Source: Nannochloropsis salina CCMP1776
Lineage: Eukaryota; Sar; Eustigmatophyceae; Eustigmatales; Monodopsidaceae
NCBI GenBank assembly: GCA_004565275.1
Contig: SDOX01000005.1
Coordinates: 1,276,765-1,340,764, forward strand
Direction: 5' to 3'
DNA: 64,000 nucleotides
The notes under the pieces were generated by a model. The model saw only the letters and a program-made list of their open reading frames with translations, was not told the DNA's origin and did not search any database. The position numbers and the translations under genes were made by a program. Position 1 is the first letter of the stretch; each line of letters begins with the position of its first letter. Shown here one piece after another: positions 55,161 through 64,000 of this stretch.

Positions 55161-56609
55161 ATGATGCGTTCCGCAACCTCACTTGAAGACAGTGGGAGAG
55201 AGGTCGACGCGGCACAGCGGGTGATGGATTTAAGCCAGATATTCGCGGTCGCCCCGCCTCCTGTTGTGGATGCCCGTCGTTTGCTAACCCTGGTGGAACA
55301 AGGCGTTCAAAACCAGTCCGCAACCACACTCAACACCACCACCTCCCACGTCTTTCGATGGGTTCGGGCCCGCCTGGTCCTTTTTGCCCCCGAGGTCACG
55401 CCGTCCCTGGCCCAACTACAGCAAAACACCCGCTTGTGGCGTATTTTCCGTCGCCGGCGCTATTTTCCTGTGTTAGGGCCTCGGGATTTGCAAGCACAGG
55501 TGGTTGCTCAAGCATTGAACCGCTTCCAGCGTCACGCCAAGCGCCACGGCGCGGGTGTGATAGTCATTGCTGCCGGGGACGGGGCTTTGGAGGCAGTCCC
55601 TAGCTTTGCTACCTCCTTGCGCGCGATGCTCCGGTGGGGCCATCGTTTGGAAGTGTGGTCGTGGGAAGGGGCTGTCCCCCCCCTCTACATGGAACTGGCC
55701 GGGGAGATGGGAGAAGGGAGGGTTCGTGTGTTTTCTCTGAATGCACACCGGCACATGATACGGTACCGATCAGGAGGCTTCGAGGACACCAGTGCCTCCG
55801 TTAGTGCCTCTGCTCGTGGAAGGAGTGGGGAGGGAGAGGGAGCTGGAGGCTCCCAGGTCTCCCCTGGGGTGGCACCTCCTCACCCGCCCGGTGACGGAGA
55901 GCTGCCCGTAGCCATGCCGATGGCCACGCCCGTAGATGGAGGGGGGATATCTATGCTCGCACAAGTCCAAGGGTGGCTGGCACCGCTCGGAAAAGAAGGA
56001 GGGGGGGAGGGAGGGAGGGAGGGAGCGAGCGAGGAGGGGGGGGCGCCGAGGTCTCTGGGTTCTCAAGAGGGGAGAGTCGTCGAAGGAGGGGAGGAGGCTG
56101 AGGAGGAGGAGGAGGAGGAGGTGGGACAGGAGGGAAGCAGAGTCGGAGGAGGGGAAGAAGAGGAGGAGGAGGAGGAAGACACAGAGGAAGAGGAGGAGAA
56201 AGAGCTTCACGCGCTCTCTTCGCTGTCGATGTCAGGGAATGAGGAGGAGGAGGAGGAGGAAGATGCAGCGGAAGAGGAGGAGGAGGAGGAGGAGAGGGAG
56301 GAAGACGACGAGGCTCCGGAGCCTTTTGTGGACCCGTTGAGCATGGAGGTCATGCGTGACCCGGTATTGACGCCCTCAGGGTATTCTTACGAACGCGCCG
56401 TGATCCTCGAGCAGATTCGACGGCGGGCCTTGGACCCCATGACGCAGGAACCTTTGCAGGAGACAGACTTGCGGCCAAACCGGGCGCTGCGGGAGATGAT
56501 CGAGATCTGGCGGTGCCAGCGGCAGGGACGCCAGCAGCCACTGCAAGACGAAGAGAAAGCTGAAAAAGGCAGGGTGCATGCTGCGGAGGGCGGCGTCGGC
56601 CGGGAGTGA
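55161..56609 (+). CDS. NYN-like domain + acidic linker + U-box E3 ligase-like protein
   Basis: A single-exon gene of 482 aa from the ATG at 55161; an in-frame ATG at 55059 would add 34 residues. The first 220 residues resemble a NYN/PIN-like nuclease domain: VVDARRLLTLVEQG, then VIVIAAGDGALEAVPSFATSL, AMLRWGHRLEVWSWEGAV and VRVFSLN, matching the LVSGDGDF...G..VEVWGW pattern. The catalytic N-terminal Asp is only tentatively seen. A long Glu-rich region follows (about 85 acidic residues), then the U-box PFVDPLSMEVMRDPVLTPSGYSYERAVI...DPMTQEPLQETDLRPNRAL, which is complete. U-boxes recruit E2 enzymes for ubiquitin transfer. It could link RNA binding or cleavage to ubiquitination. The U-box is certain; the NYN call is moderate. 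Confidence 0.7.
   Translation: MMRSATSLEDSGREVDAAQRVMDLSQIFAVAPPPVVDARRLLTLVEQGVQNQSATTLNTTTSHVFRWVRARLVLFAPEVTPSLAQLQQNTRLWRIFRRRRYFPVLGPRDLQAQVVAQALNRFQRHAKRHGAGVIVIAAGDGALEAVPSFATSLRAMLRWGHRLEVWSWEGAVPPLYMELAGEMGEGRVRVFSLNAHRHMIRYRSGGFEDTSASVSASARGRSGEGEGAGGSQVSPGVAPPHPPGDGELPVAMPMATPVDGGGISMLAQVQGWLAPLGKEGGGEGGREGASEEGGAPRSLGSQEGRVVEGGEEAEEEEEEEVGQEGSRVGGGEEEEEEEEDTEEEEEKELHALSSLSMSGNEEEEEEEDAAEEEEEEEEREEDDEAPEPFVDPLSMEVMRDPVLTPSGYSYERAVILEQIRRRALDPMTQEPLQETDLRPNRALREMIEIWRCQRQGRQQPLQDEEKAEKGRVHAAEGGVGRE
56098..56310. repeat. GAG/GAA tract coding polyglutamate
   Basis: Repeated GAG and GAA codons give the acidic linker of the U-box protein. The tract is purine-rich on the plus strand. 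Confidence 0.9.
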
Positions 56610-57751
56610 AGCCCGGGAAAGCACTAGCGAAGGAGATGGGCGGGACTTAAGGCGAAGTGGCCCGTCACACGGCTTGAATTTCCATCATCGATGGTCGAAT
56701 AGATTCGAGCGGGTGCATCCCCACGACGTGTGCTGGCGTCCCCCAGGGTCCCGGCTGGCTGTGGCGGTGGCAACGTGGAGAAGAGGGAGGCAGCGTCGGG
56801 AGGAATGGTGCCTGTGCTTGGATGTGGCTCTTCGCAGATGTCCTCTTTGCAAGGGAGCTCAGCGTGGAAGGGAACGGGCTGGAGCACCCTGGGGCTCTGA
56901 CCTGTGGGGCCACCCCGCCGTCGGCCAGCCTTACGTCTCTCCTTGCACTCCTAGTTGAAGCCCTCCTATCCCCGCTTATTAATTTTCCCACGACAGATTT
57001 CGGTTGCATTCGACTGGATCAATTGCGAGGTCTCTTTATCGCATGTAGAGACTGGGGTACCACTCTCGGTGGTCACGCCGTGGGCACGTCCTCCGTGAGC
57101 CTGTTGCATCTCGCCATTCCCTGCCTGAATCATGCCCTCTGCATTTCTGTCTCTAGACTCGCCCATGAGGATGGAGCCCATCGGATGATGTGCCCGATAG
57201 GATTCCTTTAGTCAGCGCTGAAGTCACAATCTATGCATTTCCCGAGGTGATAATGGACCGTGGGTGTAATCGAGGCTCTGAGAGTTTGTGCGCGAATGGG
57301 GCCTCATGCAAAGGCGAAGGATCTGGAAGGGAAGGATCCAATGACAATAAGAGTGTTCCTCTTGCGTCATGGAACGGCCCATGGTTTTCGCTCTCCCATT
57401 ACGAAAAATTGTTTCAACCTTCTCCCGCCCCAGGTCACGGCACCAAGCAGCGTAAACAAAGCAATGTTTGTCGTTGCTAAAAATCGGGTGACTTCCGTTA
57501 AAATTACTTTACTGTGTCGTTGCGCGTCTCCTCTTCTAAATGTTCCTAACGCCACCCGGGTTCGCGATATGCGGCCTAGGTGTGCTTTATGATCGGACCC
57601 GCGTTCCAGACAATGTTCAACGCATCCCACTGTTTTCCAACATCCAGGTCTCCTTTTTTTCCAAGCCCTCTCGTCACTTCACGCCAACAGCTGTGTTCCT
57701 CCCTCCCACGATTCGCCACATTTCCCCCAAACTTTCCCCCCCTTTCCCACG
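56610..57751. other. Convergent 3' spacer, no gene seen
   Basis: About 1.1 kb. A plus-strand frame around 57260-57592 contains VFLLRHGTAHGF, superficially like a histidine phosphatase, but nothing else of that family follows. Confidence 0.35.
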
Positions 57752-60625
57752 TCAGCAAGAAAACTCGAGCGCGTCTGGGAAGTATCGGTGGCACAACTTC
57801 TTCATCTCCGCCACTGTAGCCGACCCGGCGTCCAATTCCTTCCCCACCACCTCCACCACCTGCCTTAGACCCTTGACAGTTAGCCCCCGGCATTGGCCCT
57901 TCTGTAACTCTTCGCGGATCAAGCCGATGGCTGCTTCAGTCGCGCCTGGCTCCGTTTTGGCAAGCGCCACACCGCGTGCGGCGGCCAGCACGTGGGGCAA
58001 AGATGACCAGGCTCTTGCTTTCTCAACGTATTCTGTCACGTAACTCCCGAGATTTTTCTTCTCTCCCAGCAATCTTTGCTTCTCTGCATCGATGACCGCC
58101 GCCGAGGTAGGGTGCAAAGAAGCAATCCATTCCTGCTTCCCTCCCTCCCCGCCACCCTCTCCCATACCTGTCCAAAAATGTACCGTCCGACGAAAGACAT
58201 CCGGGTGCATGGGCCTGAGGGCATGGGCGCGAATCAAGGCTTGCAATGCCAACAAAGCCTTGCCTCGTTTACACGCAACGTCGTAAGCCAACATGTGCGT
58301 TTCCACCACTTTGCCCGCATGCCGCGTCAAATACGCTACAACCCGCTTCATTTCCGTCAGAGGCTCGCGCTCTATCAATTTCATACCCTCAGGGTCCTCG
58401 TCCACTACCCCTTTGCCTCCATCACCGCCTTTTTTATGCGTGGTTGACTTCCCCTTTCCGTCTTCCTCTCCCTCCTTCCCGCCCCCCGCCCCTCCAGCGT
58501 TTGCCACCCGAGTCGCCTTCTCTGCAGCTGCTTTCTCTGCGGCCTCCGCCTCCAGCTTTTTCGCAGCTTTTCGGGCCTTCGCTTTCTCTTTCTTCTTCTC
58601 CGCTGCCGTCATACCCGCGTACACGTCCTTCCCTTCCACCCCTTCCTCTTCCTTCGGCATCTCTAGCAAGGCCATGTAGCAGTCCAGCATGCCCCGGGCC
58701 GCAGCCAAGTAATACGGGTGGGCCAACAAGCCATCTTCCAGACGCAGCACGTCGACGTAGGCGCGCAAGGTCATCTTGCGCACGCAATAGTTGTGAAAGT
58801 CGAACTGGTCCTCCACAAAATCCGCGAAATGTTTCTCCACTGCCACGTAACGTTTCAAGGCCTTGGCAATCAACGCCCGCCCCCCTCCCGACGGCCCCGT
58901 TGCCTCCGCCAAGGTGGCATGGGCCCATTCCAACTCGTACCACATGCACTGCATATCGGTCAAGTAGACCTGAGGATCCCCCTCATGCTTGGCGAAGAGG
59001 GCAATCACGTTCTGGGCAGCCTCCACCTGCCCGGCCCGCAACAAATATTTCGTGGTCTGGTTGTTCAAATACCGGTCCGACAAGTCCAACTGACGCGCCT
59101 CGTCCATCACCACGGCCGCGTCCGTGACCTTCCCACTCTTTTTCAAAAGCCGGGCGCGGCGTTGGAGGAAATCCAGTTTCGCTCCAGCATCCTCACCGCA
59201 GGCGGAGAGGCACTCCCCGAGCAATATCAAGGCCTCCGGGATCTCCCCTGCGGACTCCAGCAATTGGACTTTGAGGTACTTGGCCCACAGGAGGGTGGTC
59301 GTGACGTCGAAGACTTGGGATGTGGAGGGGGAGGGGGAGGAAGAAGGGGGGTGCGACCCGTTTTGACAGGGGGTGACCGAGGTGGTGGGGGAAGGGAAAG
59401 CGCCGGTCGTGGCGAGGGTTTCTATGTACTCGTCCACCAGCAGCTGGACAATTTGGAATCGTTTGTTATTTCGTAGGTCATAAGCATCCTTGGCTTGGAT
59501 CCGTCGGCCATTCTCGGGATCTTCGGTCCGAAAAAGAGCGGCCAATTCGGAACCCAAAGCGGGCAACCCCCGGGCCAAATGCCGGCGCATGTACGCGTCG
59601 ACCCGCGTTTTGAATGCCTCCCCTTCCAAAAATGTCAAAGGTATCTTCTCACAGACTAAGGAATGTGGCTCTGCTCCTGCCAATTCCCCGTAAGCAGCCA
59701 GCAGTTGCTGGGATGCGGCCTCGTCCAAGTCCCCGGCAGCCGAGCTGGGCAGGCTCGCTTGGGGTTGAGCAAACATCGCCGCGCTGTTGCTCGAATCCAG
59801 GCGCAAAAGGGCGCACTGCCATCCAAGATGGTATTCGTAGTTTTCGCTGTTTTCTGCCAAGAGCGCCCGGTAGGCTTCCAGGGCCTTTTCAAATTGCTCC
59901 GACGCGAGTAAGAGGTGCGCCCGTCGAGTCCGCCAAGCTAGTCCGTCCATCACGAAGCTTTTCTGGGACTCGAGCCAGGACAAGGCCTCCTCCTTTCGCC
60001 CTGCTTGCTCCAAGAGCATGGCTTTGTACAGGACAAGCTCGCCTTCCTCGAAACCCCGCTCCCTTTTCTCCAATGTACCCAAGAAAGAGTCGATGACGGA
60101 AAGGGCCATGCCTAGATCCCCGGATAAGTGATTCGCCAAGACGAAGCCGATCCAATGCACCTTTAATTTGCAATTCTCGCTCAGTATTTTTCGGCGTGTC
60201 TCCACAAAGCCGTCCAAGTCTCGCATCTGCACCTGCAAATTTGCCAAATCCTTCAAAATTTGCATGTTCGACGTATCAATGCGCAGTGCATTTAGGTAGC
60301 ACTTTATGGCTTCCCCATGGTTCCTGTCGGAGCGATGCAAGAGCCCGAACACGTGCCAACAAACATGACTTCGAACATCGTTCCGTAAACCTTGTTTGAC
60401 CAGCTCATACGCCTCCTCCTTCCTCTCCATACAGTTTAGAATCAGCCCTTTCATCGCCTGCGTCTCGCCATGGGAGGGGTATTTTCGAAGGATGGAATCG
60501 GCCGCCTTTAACCCTTTTTTGTACTGCTTTGTTTCATAGAACTTAACGATAGATCGGAATAAGTCATGTTCCTTCTTTGACAGCTTCCGATTGTCGGGGA
60601 TGGCCGCCGCAACACCGACGGCCAT
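57752..60625 (-). CDS. NAA15: NatA auxiliary subunit NAA15 (N-alpha-acetyltransferase 15)
   Basis: A single-exon protein of 957 aa, close to the 866 aa of human NAA15. It begins with the basic start after MAVGVAAAIPDNRKLSKKEHDLFRSIVKFYETKQYKKGLKAADSIL, the TPR array start seen in all NAA15/NAT1 proteins, followed by ETQAMKGLILNCMERKEEAYELVK and WHVFGLLHRSDRNHGEAIKCYLNAL. The TPR superhelix covers most of the length. Near residue 680 a Lys/Ala/Glu-rich segment (AEKKKEKAKARKAAKKLEAEA) matches the basic region that helps NatA bind ribosomes. It wraps the catalytic NAA10 and acetylates nascent N-termini. The C-terminal part is divergent, but the order of TPRs and the length make the call firm. 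Confidence 0.95.
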   Translation of the reverse strand: MAVGVAAAIPDNRKLSKKEHDLFRSIVKFYETKQYKKGLKAADSILRKYPSHGETQAMKGLILNCMERKEEAYELVKQGLRNDVRSHVCWHVFGLLHRSDRNHGEAIKCYLNALRIDTSNMQILKDLANLQVQMRDLDGFVETRRKILSENCKLKVHWIGFVLANHLSGDLGMALSVIDSFLGTLEKRERGFEEGELVLYKAMLLEQAGRKEEALSWLESQKSFVMDGLAWRTRRAHLLLASEQFEKALEAYRALLAENSENYEYHLGWQCALLRLDSSNSAAMFAQPQASLPSSAAGDLDEAASQQLLAAYGELAGAEPHSLVCEKIPLTFLEGEAFKTRVDAYMRRHLARGLPALGSELAALFRTEDPENGRRIQAKDAYDLRNNKRFQIVQLLVDEYIETLATTGAFPSPTTSVTPCQNGSHPPSSSPSPSTSQVFDVTTTLLWAKYLKVQLLESAGEIPEALILLGECLSACGEDAGAKLDFLQRRARLLKKSGKVTDAAVVMDEARQLDLSDRYLNNQTTKYLLRAGQVEAAQNVIALFAKHEGDPQVYLTDMQCMWYELEWAHATLAEATGPSGGGRALIAKALKRYVAVEKHFADFVEDQFDFHNYCVRKMTLRAYVDVLRLEDGLLAHPYYLAAARGMLDCYMALLEMPKEEEGVEGKDVYAGMTAAEKKKEKAKARKAAKKLEAEAAEKAAAEKATRVANAGGAGGGKEGEEDGKGKSTTHKKGGDGGKGVVDEDPEGMKLIEREPLTEMKRVVAYLTRHAGKVVETHMLAYDVACKRGKALLALQALIRAHALRPMHPDVFRRTVHFWTGMGEGGGEGGKQEWIASLHPTSAAVIDAEKQRLLGEKKNLGSYVTEYVEKARAWSSLPHVLAAARGVALAKTEPGATEAAIGLIREELQKGQCRGLTVKGLRQVVEVVGKELDAGSATVAEMKKLCHRYFPDALEFSC

Positions 60626-61938
60626 GCTGGCATGTCATGTGAAACGAGAGGACACGAGGGAGTGGATGAGCAACAAAACTATGTTTACATATGCCATCAT
60701 TGATCACGATCGTTTGTCTATATCACAATGACGCATACTTGATGAATTTACCGGTTTTGAATGAAAAATGTGAGAGTAAAATATTGTCAACGTGGTCAAC
60801 TAAACGAGGGGAGGCTAGCTGCTCTTTCACATAAAACGTCTCCATGCTACCGGCCGACGCCGCCCATGTCCACTGAACAGAGAATACCGCATTGTGACCC
60901 TCATACTATCTGTTGTGCAATGAAGTACGGCAAATGCAGCTGTACAGCGCGTGCAAAAAGTAGCCAAATGAGGGCACGCAGCCTACTCAGGGCAGGGGGT
61001 GTATCCTTCTTTCGGACCGACCGCCTGTTAGCACCACAGTGTGCAAACATGTAATGGCGCGGTAGCAATGGCAACGACTGAAAAACACACCGGGTGAAAC
61101 CTTTTTCCCAAGTGGTGCACATCACGTGTCACGAGAAGTCTTGGCTGCCCGAAAAAGGTGGACGCAATGGCATTTCAAAAGGCAACACGGTCCAGCGAGC
61201 CCAAAGCTGTCGCTTGGCTGGGCAACGATGCATTATGTGTCGAAGCGTGGATGTAGCCCAACTCAATGCAAGCAGGCGCGTAAGCAGCCCTTGTAGAATA
61301 CGGGGGTAGTTGTGAAGGTAACAGTGTACGTGTGGACGTCTTTCATGACGGTATCGCGTTTTGTGGCCATGCTTTTACCAACGAGGGAGGAAAGCCTGCG
61401 CGCGTTACCGGGTGCTTTTGTGCCTTTCTTCCTGAAGACATAGGGGGAAAAGTGCGCGCCATTTGACACGTATTTATCCATAACTGTTGTTTCTGCAATT
61501 CTTGTCATTCAGATTGAGCTGGACGCGTCTAAAACGGCCCAGCCTCCGCCTGTTTTTGACGGTCAAGGCGAGAAGCTTGTGTCGTGCCATTTCCCCTAGC
61601 CGGGGTCCACGACAAGACGTGCCAAAAACACCGGCGGCAACAAAAACAGGAATAAAAGTAGGGAAAAACGCCTGCTCTGAAAACTTGTGGAGAAGCACAA
61701 GTAACAGTCAATCGGACTCGGGCAGTCTCTTATCTGGAGGGGAGGTCAGCAGACCAAGCAGAGTGGTGGTGAGAGTGCACGCAACCCTGAGGCTCTTCCG
61801 GGACACCACAACATTCTCCCACGCTGCATTGCTGCCGCTTGGGGCCTTTTTCGCTTCATTCAAGGACGGCAGAGCCAAAGAAAGGGCTTGCGGCATACGT
61901 GAATACCGGACGCACTCGATCCCTATCGACCCCTCACG
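60626..61938. other. Divergent spacer NAA15/DUF2009 gene
   Basis: About 1.3 kb. Frames of 60-160 codons overlap on both strands around 61260-61980, none with a family feature. Probably promoters and 5' UTRs. Confidence 0.35.
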
Positions 61939-63837
61939 ATGGCCTCTCCCATGGATCAGGCTGGGGGATCGAGAAATATGAATGCGGTGGTGGGGAACAG
62001 CGGGATGGAGGTGACGGAAGAAGAAATGGGCGGGCACAACGAGCGAGAAAGGCAGGAGGGGCATCCCGACCCCGCCGCACCTAATCCAGAGGTGGAAGAT
62101 CGGAGTGGGAGCAGCCACGAAAGCGACGGAGAGAGCAGCGGGGCAGAGGCAAGCCCATCCCAAAGCCCCCTTTTGGAGCTCGCAACGCCTGCCCCTCTGC
62201 CCGAAGGCGTCTGCGAGGAATGCGAGTGCGACCCAGCCCTGTGGGTGTGCGACACCTGCGAGATGGACCTATGTACCATGTGCTTCGACGTATTGCACCG
62301 GAAAGGGAAAAGAGCCCTCCATCGGAAGCGCCCCAGGGAAAGCATGGCGGTCCAGGAGACTGCCTTCAGCAACGGCGATGGCGGCGTCACCCCCCCGACC
62401 CCCCACACCATCCCGCACGTCCTAACCCTGACAGAGCAAGTGAGCAGTAGCAGCACCGCCAGCTCCAACAGCAACAGCGGCGCCGGCTCGGCACCCAGCA
62501 AGAAATCCAGCAACTTCCCCACCTTCAACTTCTGGTCGAGCAGCCCTTCCTCTTCCAGCTCCACCTCGCCGCCCCTCCCGGTCCACCCGTGCCAGTTGCC
62601 CCCCCTCGGATCCTCCCAGTCGATGAGAGACCGCGCCAAGTCCATCCCCCTCCGCCTCTCCTTCGAACAACGCAAGACCCTGCACCTCGTCCAGGCGACC
62701 TTGACCGCCTGCGACTACACGGCTCGGGTGGACCGGCATTTCAAGAGCCTCCCGCACCGGGAACAGGCCCAGTTGAAACAGATCACGGGCGTGCTCCAAG
62801 CCTTGGTCTTGTCGGAGGACTACGCCAAGGGAAGGGTCTTGGTCGAGGAGCAGGACTATGAGCGCCACGCCCTCTTTTTCCAGGTGGGCTGAATCCTGGG
62901 TCTAATGGTGTGGGAGGGAAATGGCGTGGGGAGTCGGAGGGACCTGGCGGCTGGCAGGGATGAGAGGGGTCGCCCCCCCCCCCTTGTAACACGCTCCCTT
63001 TCTCTTGCCCCCTGGGCTGTGGGCCTCTCTTCCCTTGTCTGACCCGCCCGACGCATCCCATCCATTATCTTTACCCCGACCCCTTCCCTTGCCCCCTCTT
63101 TCATGATCCTGGTATCCCTCTTTCTCTCCCCCTCGCAGCGATGCTTCGAAGTCCCTCTTTCATGATCCTGGTATCCCTCTTTCTCTCCCCCTCGCAGCGA
63201 TGCTTCGAAGTCGCCCGTCGGCACAAAATCATGAATCCGGAGAAAATGCGCGGGGCGTACGGGAAACTCAGCTACCTTCTCCAAGACGCCCTCTCCCCCG
63301 CCCTCCGTCGGCACCTGCACGTGCACGTGGTGGGGCGGTTGCAGACAGTCTACGCCCTCTTGGAAGAGAAGGATGGCTTGCGGTAAGTGATGACTGGGCT
63401 CTGACACCTTGTCCTTGACCTCTCTCCCCCCCCAACGTCCCGGCTTTCATGACTTTCGCGCCGCGGACAGGCTTCTGTTGTCTTGCGTCGCCCCTGATGC
63501 CCCATTTGTTCCACTTCTTCTGACACCTTCTTATCTACCTCCCTCCCTTTCTCCCTCCCCCCCCTCCAGGTTGCTCGACGACCCCCTCATTCACACGGCC
63601 ACCCAAGAGATCCTCCCCGACAAGCGAAAAAGCCGGGCACAAATCCAGCAAGAGATCAAACGCAAGGAGCGAGCGATTGAGACCTTTGTGCGTGCGTACA
63701 CGACGCCTTGCCTGGAGGCAGAGGACATTCGCCTCTGTCTCTACTCCATCTGCGACAACAACTCGTTCCTGAACTCGAATCGGCTGCCCATCGACAAAAT
63801 GATCGCCTACCTCCTCCAGTACTTCTCCTCGAGCAAG
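61939..63837 (+). CDS. DUF2009/UPF0652-family protein with N-terminal zinc-binding motif (partial)
   Basis: Exons 61939-62883, 63198-63382 and 63570-63837 join in phase (TTCCAG/GTGGGC; CGCAG/CGATGC; TTGCG/GTAAGT; CTCCAG/GTTGCT; AGCAAG/GTTGGT). The next exon lies beyond the window. Residues about 95-135 have a B-box-like zinc finger with CEECECDPALWVCDTCEMD and LCTMCFDVLH. The C-terminal part shows RCFEVARRHKIMNPEKMR, KLSYLLQD, RRQIQ-like RAQIQQEIKRKERAIETFV, EAEDIRLCLYSICDNNSFLNSNRLPIDKMIAYL, the hallmark order of the UPF0652/DUF2009 family. Function is unknown in any organism as far as I know. The 3' splice site before exon 2 is duplicated by a 59-bp tandem repeat; only the downstream copy keeps the frame. 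Confidence 0.85.
63094..63211. repeat. Perfect 59-bp tandem duplication spanning a 3' splice site
   Basis: Two identical copies, 63094-63152 and 63153-63211, each containing the polypyrimidine tract, the CGCAG acceptor and the first 15 bases of exon 2 of the DUF2009 gene. Confidence 0.95.
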
Positions 63838-64000
63838 GTTGGTAGGAGGAAAAGAGGGGGAGAGATCCGTAGAGGAAGGGGAGGGGGGGCAAGGCATATG
63901 GATCGGCGGGCTCGACGTTCGCGTGGACGACCATCTGACCCGCTCATGCTTACCAGCCCCGCACCCTCCCTCCCGCCCTCCCTTCCGCCCTCCTTCTTAT
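63838..64000. other. Start of the next intron of the DUF2009 gene
   Basis: It begins at GTTGGT after exon 3 and ends at the window edge in a C/T-rich stretch that looks like the approach to the next acceptor. Confidence 0.6.

Noticed and set aside
57260-57592. Frame with VFLLRHGTAHGF, like a histidine phosphatase
   Set aside because: The catalytic surroundings and the rest of the fold are missing, and the match is a few residues long.
61260-61980. Overlapping frames in the NAA15/DUF2009 spacer
   Set aside because: No family features, both strands open by chance.

Overview
The window is nuclear DNA from a eukaryote with short spliceosomal introns (GTAAGT/GTGAGT/GTACGT donors, C/T-rich acceptors), tightly spaced genes on both strands and moderately high GC. 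Four or five proteins begin with a signal peptide followed by an aromatic residue of the ASAF type (for example SVSAF/LTVPS, AQAF/LAPA, TDAF/VSAA). This is the bipartite plastid presequence of algae with a secondary red plastid. With the gene style it suggests a stramenopile alga, most likely a eustigmatophyte such as Nannochloropsis/Microchloropsis. That identification is an inference.

Layout, 0-23 kb: a left-edge partial gene with a likely myristoylated N-terminus (-), KEOPS subunit Pcc1 (+), a THH1/TOM1/TOM3 membrane protein (-), pICln (-), the spliceosomal zinc finger SNU23/ZMAT2 (-), isobutyryl-CoA dehydrogenase ACAD8 (+), phosphomannomutase (+), a SET-domain protein (-), the ER glucosyltransferase ALG8 (+), plastid uroporphyrinogen decarboxylase (-), an Sds3/SUDS3-like corepressor subunit (+) and a small basic protein (-). 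23-42 kb: an MRS2/CorA Mg2+ transporter (+), a membrane LtaS/EptA-like sulfatase-fold enzyme (-), a secreted protein (-), an AT-rich gene-poor island with a Ty1/copia fossil (about 30.1-32.5 kb), TMA7 (+), plastid ribosomal protein bL28 (-), a two-repeat secreted protein (+), a small plastid membrane protein (-) and a fatty-acid-desaturase-like protein (-). 42-64 kb: ALKBH6 (-), a NAK-family kinase (+), cyclin Q (-), LAMTOR5 (+), a dihydrodiol-dehydrogenase-like oxidoreductase (+), a plastid-targeted aromatic amino acid permease-like protein (-), a tiny one-TM protein (+), an NYN-like/U-box protein (+), NAA15 (-) and a DUF2009/UPF0652 gene running off the right edge (+).

These are mostly unrelated housekeeping genes, as expected of a eukaryotic chromosome. 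Several divergent pairs share short 5' spacers (CCNQ/LAMTOR5, permease/tiny protein, SNU23/ACAD8, SET/ALG8). PMM and ALG8 both feed N-glycosylation, and UROD, bL28 and the small membrane protein point to the plastid. I found no tRNA, rRNA, CRISPR or intact mobile element and no clear multi-gene novel system. The most unusual items are the NYN-like/U-box fusion, the secreted beta-rich family, the LtaS/EptA-like membrane enzyme, and a perfect 59-bp tandem duplication carrying a 3' splice site. Splice sites were assigned by eye from phase, consensus and protein family fit. No alignment or search was run.
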